Of a stretch of DNA of 35,321 nucleotides, positions 32,445 through 35,321 are shown one piece after another; positions within the stretch are counted from its first letter, which is position 1; the number at the start of each line of letters is the position of its first letter. Position numbers and translations under genes: made by a program. The stretch spans positions 1-35,321 of the forward strand of contig JAFUWW010000050.1 in assembly GCA_017471085.1 (NCBI GenBank), read 5' to 3'. The notes below the pieces were generated by a model, which was given only the letters and a program-made list of their open reading frames with translations, did not search any database and was not told the DNA's origin. Source of the stretch: Bacteroidales bacterium (lineage in GTDB: Bacteria; Bacteroidota; Bacteroidia; Bacteroidales; UBA932).

Positions 32445-33338
32445 ATGAGCAAAAAAATAGTCCTGTTCGTTGCCGCTTGGGCTGTATCCGTGGTTGCCGC
32501 TGCCCAATCGGTTTCCTTTCTCAATATCCCTTCGGACGCTCGTTCCGCGGCTATGGCCCATGCTGATATATCCCTGCAAGCCGGGGCTTTTGCGGTCGAC
32601 AATAATATCGCGTCTGCGGCTTTCGACTACCAAACAGCCGCCGTGGGCGTCAACTATTTCTCCTGGGCCCCTTCAGGAAGCGGGATGGGTATAATCAATG
32701 CGGGGGGCTACTATCGGTTGGGAAAGCTTGCTATTGGCTTGAGCGGCCGCATCTGCAACGAGAAACCCTATGACGTTATCAGCAGTGTATCCAAAGTAAT
32801 AAGTACCTACCAGCCGCGTGAAATTGCTTTGGGTGCCGGATTCTCCTATCGGATTATCGCTCCCCTTTCCGTCGGCGTTACACTCCGCTATGTCTCCTCC
32901 AACCTGGCAGAACAGGCACAAGGGTCAGCCTTTGCGGCCGATATCAACGCCATGTTTGTAAGCGGAGGCCTTAGTGTTGCCCTCGGGGTAACCAACTTGG
33001 GCACTCAGATCAGCTACGGCGGCACCAACAAGTATTCCCTGCCTGCTATGGCCAGGGCTGGTGCGTCTTATCAGATTGCGGGCCTTACAGCCAGCGCAGA
33101 GATTGATTATATGTTCAGCGGAGCCTTAATGGCTGGGCTGGGAGTTGAATACTGTATTGCCGATATCGCCTTTGTCCGGGGGGGATTCCACTATGGAGAC
33201 CCTTCAAAAGCGATTCCCTCCTACGCGTCCCTAGGCGCCGGATTCAAGTGGGCCGGCTTCCATGTGGACTTGTGTTTCCTCATGGCATCCGCCACGCTGG
33301 TCAATACCTTGAGCCTGGGTCTGGGATACATCTTCTGA
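32445..33338 (+). CDS. PorV/PorQ-family outer membrane protein (right module)
   Basis: This 297-aa protein has a signal peptide ending VVAAAQ and then SVSFLNIPSDARSAAMAHADI, the family's classic start. Beta-barrel-like strands follow, and the C-terminal LGLGYIF. It begins 11 nt after the right protease stop, so the two are co-transcribed. It is homologous along its length to the left-module protein (for example FVRGGFHYG against FVRAGYHLG, and a LLASATL-type motif near the end). A dedicated role in receiving or anchoring the adjacent T9SS cargo is inferred from PorV and from the repeated gene pairing. Confidence 0.82.
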   Translation: MSKKIVLFVAAWAVSVVAAAQSVSFLNIPSDARSAAMAHADISLQAGAFAVDNNIASAAFDYQTAAVGVNYFSWAPSGSGMGIINAGGYYRLGKLAIGLSGRICNEKPYDVISSVSKVISTYQPREIALGAGFSYRIIAPLSVGVTLRYVSSNLAEQAQGSAFAADINAMFVSGGLSVALGVTNLGTQISYGGTNKYSLPAMARAGASYQIAGLTASAEIDYMFSGALMAGLGVEYCIADIAFVRGGFHYGDPSKAIPSYASLGAGFKWAGFHVDLCFLMASATLVNTLSLGLGYIF

Positions 33339-33347
33339 TTCCGGCCG

Positions 33348-33379
33348 TTTGCTTTTCAGCGGCAGAATCCGTATCTTTG
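33348..33379 (+). promoter_or_regulatory. Promoter of the third PorV-like gene
   Basis: TTTG (33348-33351), 20 bp, TATCTTTG (33372-33379): an exact Bacteroidetes promoter. Transcription should start near 33385, inside the first arm of the terminator hairpin at 33380-33403, so the new transcript would lack the complete stem. Confidence 0.7.
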
Positions 33380-33403
33380 AAGGGCCTGAAAAGGCCCTTT
33401 TTT
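33380..33403 (+). terminator. Intrinsic terminator of the right module
   Basis: AAGGGCC (33380-33386) pairs perfectly with GGCCCTT (33393-33399) around a 6-nt loop, followed by a run of Ts to 33403. It is a textbook intrinsic terminator 41 bp after the right PorV-like stop. It ends only 3 nt before the next gene's ATG. Confidence 0.85.
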
Positions 33404-33406
33404 GTC

Positions 33407-34330
33407 ATGAAAGAACACTTCCTATCATTTGCCGCTGCCATTTTGCTGGCAGTTCCCGCCTTTTCCCAGGGGTCGGACGCGCTGCCTTTCACCCGGGTGG
33501 ACCGGAATCCGGTGACATCGGCCTTTGCAGGGGGCGGTGCGGCGCATAACGGGACGGCGGCGTATTCGGCCTTCTCAGGGGCTGCCATGCTTCCCTTCTA
33601 CATCGGGTCGATGGATGCGGGACTCTCGTTCCAGCGATGGGCGCCGGGGCTCGCCCCTTCGTCCAATTTCAGTATCGGCGCAGCCTGGAAGTTCCTGCCC
33701 AAAATGGGCGTTTCCCTGGGATACACCCTGGAAAACGAAGCCCCCTATGAGGTGTTTCCGGCGCCCGGGGAGCCCTCCGGCACCTTCTACCCCAAAAATC
33801 ACGTCGTCGCCTTCGGCGCGGGGTTTGGCCTCGGGGAGCGGTTCAGCATCGGCCTGAATGTACGTTATGCACGGGAAGTGGTGATGGTGAACCGGATTTA
33901 CGGGGGCGTGGCGGCCGACCTTTTCGGGGCTTTCCAGCCTTTCCCGGCCCTCCGGATCACTGCCGGACTGGCCAACCTTGGAACGAACGTCACCTCCGGA
34001 AACCACAGCTCCAGTCAGCCGGCTTCGGTACTTGCCGCTGCAGACTGGTCCCCCGCCCTGGCACCGGACCATGTGCTCCACGTAATGGCCGATCTCAATG
34101 TCTATCTCGCTGGCGACTACTCCGCCACGGCGGCGCTGGAATACTCCTGGGCACAGATGCTCTTCGTGCGGGCCGGATACCGCCTGGCATCGGAGACCTG
34201 CGTCATTCCCAGCCACCTGGCACTGGGTCTGGGCGTCCGCTTCGCCGGTTTCCGGGCCGATCTCAGTTACCTCACAGCTTCCCCCGTCATCGGCAACACC
34301 TTGAACATCGGCCTGGGTTACAGCTTCTAA
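33407..34330 (+). CDS. Third PorV/PorQ-family outer membrane protein
   Basis: This 307-aa protein has a signal peptide ending VPAFSQ, then FTRVDRNPVTSAFAGGGAA, barrel-like strands and a C-terminal GLGYSF. It is homologous to the PorV-like proteins at 12629-13519 and 32445-33338 (shared FVRAGYRL and a late LTASPVIGNTL block) but has no protease next to it. It has its own promoter and is more GC-rich than the right module, like the left part of the window. It may be the housekeeping copy from which the modules drew their partners, or a remnant of another module. The start at 33407 follows from the signal peptide; the open frame extends upstream through the terminator. Confidence 0.8.
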   Translation: MKEHFLSFAAAILLAVPAFSQGSDALPFTRVDRNPVTSAFAGGGAAHNGTAAYSAFSGAAMLPFYIGSMDAGLSFQRWAPGLAPSSNFSIGAAWKFLPKMGVSLGYTLENEAPYEVFPAPGEPSGTFYPKNHVVAFGAGFGLGERFSIGLNVRYAREVVMVNRIYGGVAADLFGAFQPFPALRITAGLANLGTNVTSGNHSSSQPASVLAAADWSPALAPDHVLHVMADLNVYLAGDYSATAALEYSWAQMLFVRAGYRLASETCVIPSHLALGLGVRFAGFRADLSYLTASPVIGNTLNIGLGYSF

Positions 34331-34339
34331 AAGAAAATT

Positions 34340-34370
34340 TTTGCAAACCCGGAAAAAGTTCTTATATTTG
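34340..34370 (+). promoter_or_regulatory. tRNA-Ser promoter
   Basis: TTTG (34340-34343), 19 bp, TATATTTG (34363-34370): a full consensus promoter. It is followed by CAGTCCCGTTT, identical to the start of the rRNA transcript on the other side of the window. Confidence 0.8.
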
Positions 34371-34395
34371 CAGTCCCGTTTTTTGGGAAGCTATT

Positions 34396-34483
34396 GGAGA
34401 GATGCTCGAGTGGCTTAAGAGGCACGCCTGGAAAGCGTGTATACTCCAAAAGGGTATCCCGAGTTCGAATCTCGGTCTCTCCG
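34396..34483 (+). tRNA. tRNA-Ser (anticodon GGA)
   Basis: The acceptor stem GGAGAGA (34396-34402) pairs with TCTCTCC (34476-34482), with discriminator G34483. The anticodon loop CTGGAAA sits in the CACGC/GCGTG stem, giving GGA. A long variable arm (ATACTCC...GGGTAT) and the T-loop GTTCGAATC fit a type II serine tRNA. CCA is not encoded. Confidence 0.97.
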
Positions 34484-34491
34484 CAACAATC

Positions 34492-34519
34492 GGCCTTGCA
34501 GAATCTGCAGGGCCTTTTT
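34492..34519 (+). terminator. Terminator of tRNA-Ser
   Basis: GGCCTTGCAGA and TCTGCAGGGCC form a GC-rich stem (one G-T pair) followed by TTTTT. It lies 8 nt after the tRNA. Confidence 0.8.
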
Positions 34520-34974
34520 GTTTGTTCTCGCTGCTCAGGTCCCAGTCCGGCTCTCAATGTAAAAACCCGGTTGTTTCGTTGTTCTCCCGCATAGCGGACG
34601 GTACAAGCATGAATGGCGTTACAATATGGTAAAAGCCGTGAAATGGAAGTGCTTTACTTTCTGCGCTTTACGCTAACATGCCTATCCATCTTGGCCTAGA
34701 TACGATCTCGTATCTAAATCGAAATCAATTGGTTCCATTTTACGCACAAGCTGCCAGCTTGTAAAACATCAACGAATGGTGGCCTCTACCTTACTGAAGA
34801 GATAAGGCAGACATGCTCCGGCAGGGGCTTGACGGTCTCATTGCGACTGCGCCGTTGTATGTCAAGTATCTGCGGGCCACAAAACATACTTTTGCACAAG
34901 CTCCTAAAAAACACCGAACTGATATTTACAACTGATTATCTGTGTTGATCCAAACTGCCTATTTGCCTGTTCCG
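34520..34974. other. Non-coding stretch with two short inverted repeats
   Basis: I see no convincing gene. It contains a 9-bp palindromic pair TAGATACGA / TCGTATCTA (34697-34716, 2-nt spacer) and ACAAGCT / AGCTTGT (34746-34762, 3-nt spacer) within TTTTAC...GTAAAA. The first could be an operator or a short hairpin. The open frames here are short and overlap the tRNA or repeats. Confidence 0.5.
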
Positions 34975-35321
34975 GTGTCACGCATGGCTAAAGCACGAAA
35001 TGGAGCCTGGAAGGGCGAAAGTGTGCTTTAGGGCGGGTGTGCGGGTATGGCTAAAGCACGAAATGTGACCTGGAAGGGCGAAAGTGTGCTTTAGGCAGGT
35101 GGTGCAGGCATGGCTAAAGCACGAAATGCGGCCTGGAAGGGCGAAAGTGTGCTCTAGGCAGGTGGTGCAGATGTGGCTGAAGCACAAAATGGGGCCTGGA
35201 AGGGCGAAAGTGTGCTTTAGGCAGGTGGTGCAGGTATGGCTAAAGCACGAAATGGGGCCTGGAAGGGCGAAAGTGTGCTTTAGGGCGGGTGTGCAGGTAT
35301 GACTAAAGCACGAAATGGGGC
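34975..35321. repeat. 63-bp tandem repeat array with an inverted repeat in each unit
   Basis: The ATGGCTAAAGCAC-like start recurs at 34984, 35047, 35110, 35173, 35236 and 35299, an exact 63-bp period, with more than five copies and the array cut by the window end. Each unit has CTAAAGCAC and GTGCTTTAG arms about 26 nt apart, so each can form a hairpin; copies 3 and 4 carry single changes in the arms. The linkers come in two versions, GGGCGGGTGTGC and GGCAGGTGGTGC, in the order A-B-B-B-A. The period is divisible by three, so frames stay open on both strands by default. Confidence 0.9.

Noticed and set aside
34396..34483. tRNA-Ser as the attachment site of a genomic island covering 12629-33338
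   Set aside because: No integrase of the tyrosine type, no second copy of the tRNA 3' end in the window, and a chromosomal-looking PorV-like gene lies between.
34402..34632. 76-codon open frame starting in the tRNA
   Set aside because: It overlaps the tRNA and its terminator and has no recognisable signal or family.
35084..35302. Short open frames on both strands in the 63-bp repeats
   Set aside because: The period is a multiple of three, so any stop-free frame stays open in all copies. Both strands are open, and there is no signal, ribosome site or family match.
34975..35321. CRISPR array
   Set aside because: Whole 63-bp units are nearly identical, including the part that would be spacer. 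There are no unique spacers and no cas genes.

Overview
The window looks like a chromosomal piece of a fairly GC-rich Bacteroidales bacterium. The evidence is SusC/SusD pairs, lipoproteins everywhere, proteases with type IX secretion (T9SS) C-terminal sorting domains, PorV-like outer-membrane proteins, DUF4249, and promoters of the Bacteroidetes form TTTG-N19..22-TAnnTTTG. Functional T9SS cargo argues against a typical gut Bacteroides. Only about 40 nt of 16S rRNA are present, so genus cannot be fixed.

Layout. 1-240: the 5' end of a 16S rRNA gene running off the left edge on the minus strand, with leader, boxA and promoter. 316-1486: a two-gene chromate-transporter-family pair. 1487-4640 (minus): a MATE-like polysaccharide flippase and a GH20 hexosaminidase lipoprotein. 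4687-5406: a lipoprotein cyclophilin. 5605-12632: a probable operon of a COG0523 (CobW/G3E) GTPase, a TonB-dependent receptor, a DUF4249 lipoprotein and a macroglobulin-like protein with a TonB-plug-like tail.

The most interesting part is 12629-33338. Two five-gene modules are arranged as mirror images around a serine recombinase. Reading outward from the centre, each is SusC - SusD - surface lipoprotein - hairpin - S8 subtilase with T9SS sorting domain - PorV-like barrel. The left module is on the minus strand and the right one on the plus strand. The centre (22002-22880) holds the recombinase gene and an AT-rich stretch with a good Bacteroidetes promoter, flanked by 21-bp inverted repeats (20/21 match) at 21981-22001 and 22881-22901. 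In the orientation given, that promoter points at the left SusC; inversion would point it at the right SusC. I infer a Hin-like flip-flop switch that selects between two alternative protease-plus-importer systems. By analogy with RagAB, their role may be surface proteolysis and peptide uptake. This is inference: the repeats, gene order and promoter are seen, the inversion is not.

33348-34330 is a third PorV-like gene with its own promoter overlapping the upstream operon's terminator. 34396-34483 is tRNA-Ser(GGA). The right end (about 34975-35321) is a 63-bp tandem repeat array in which each unit holds an inverted repeat; it runs off the window.
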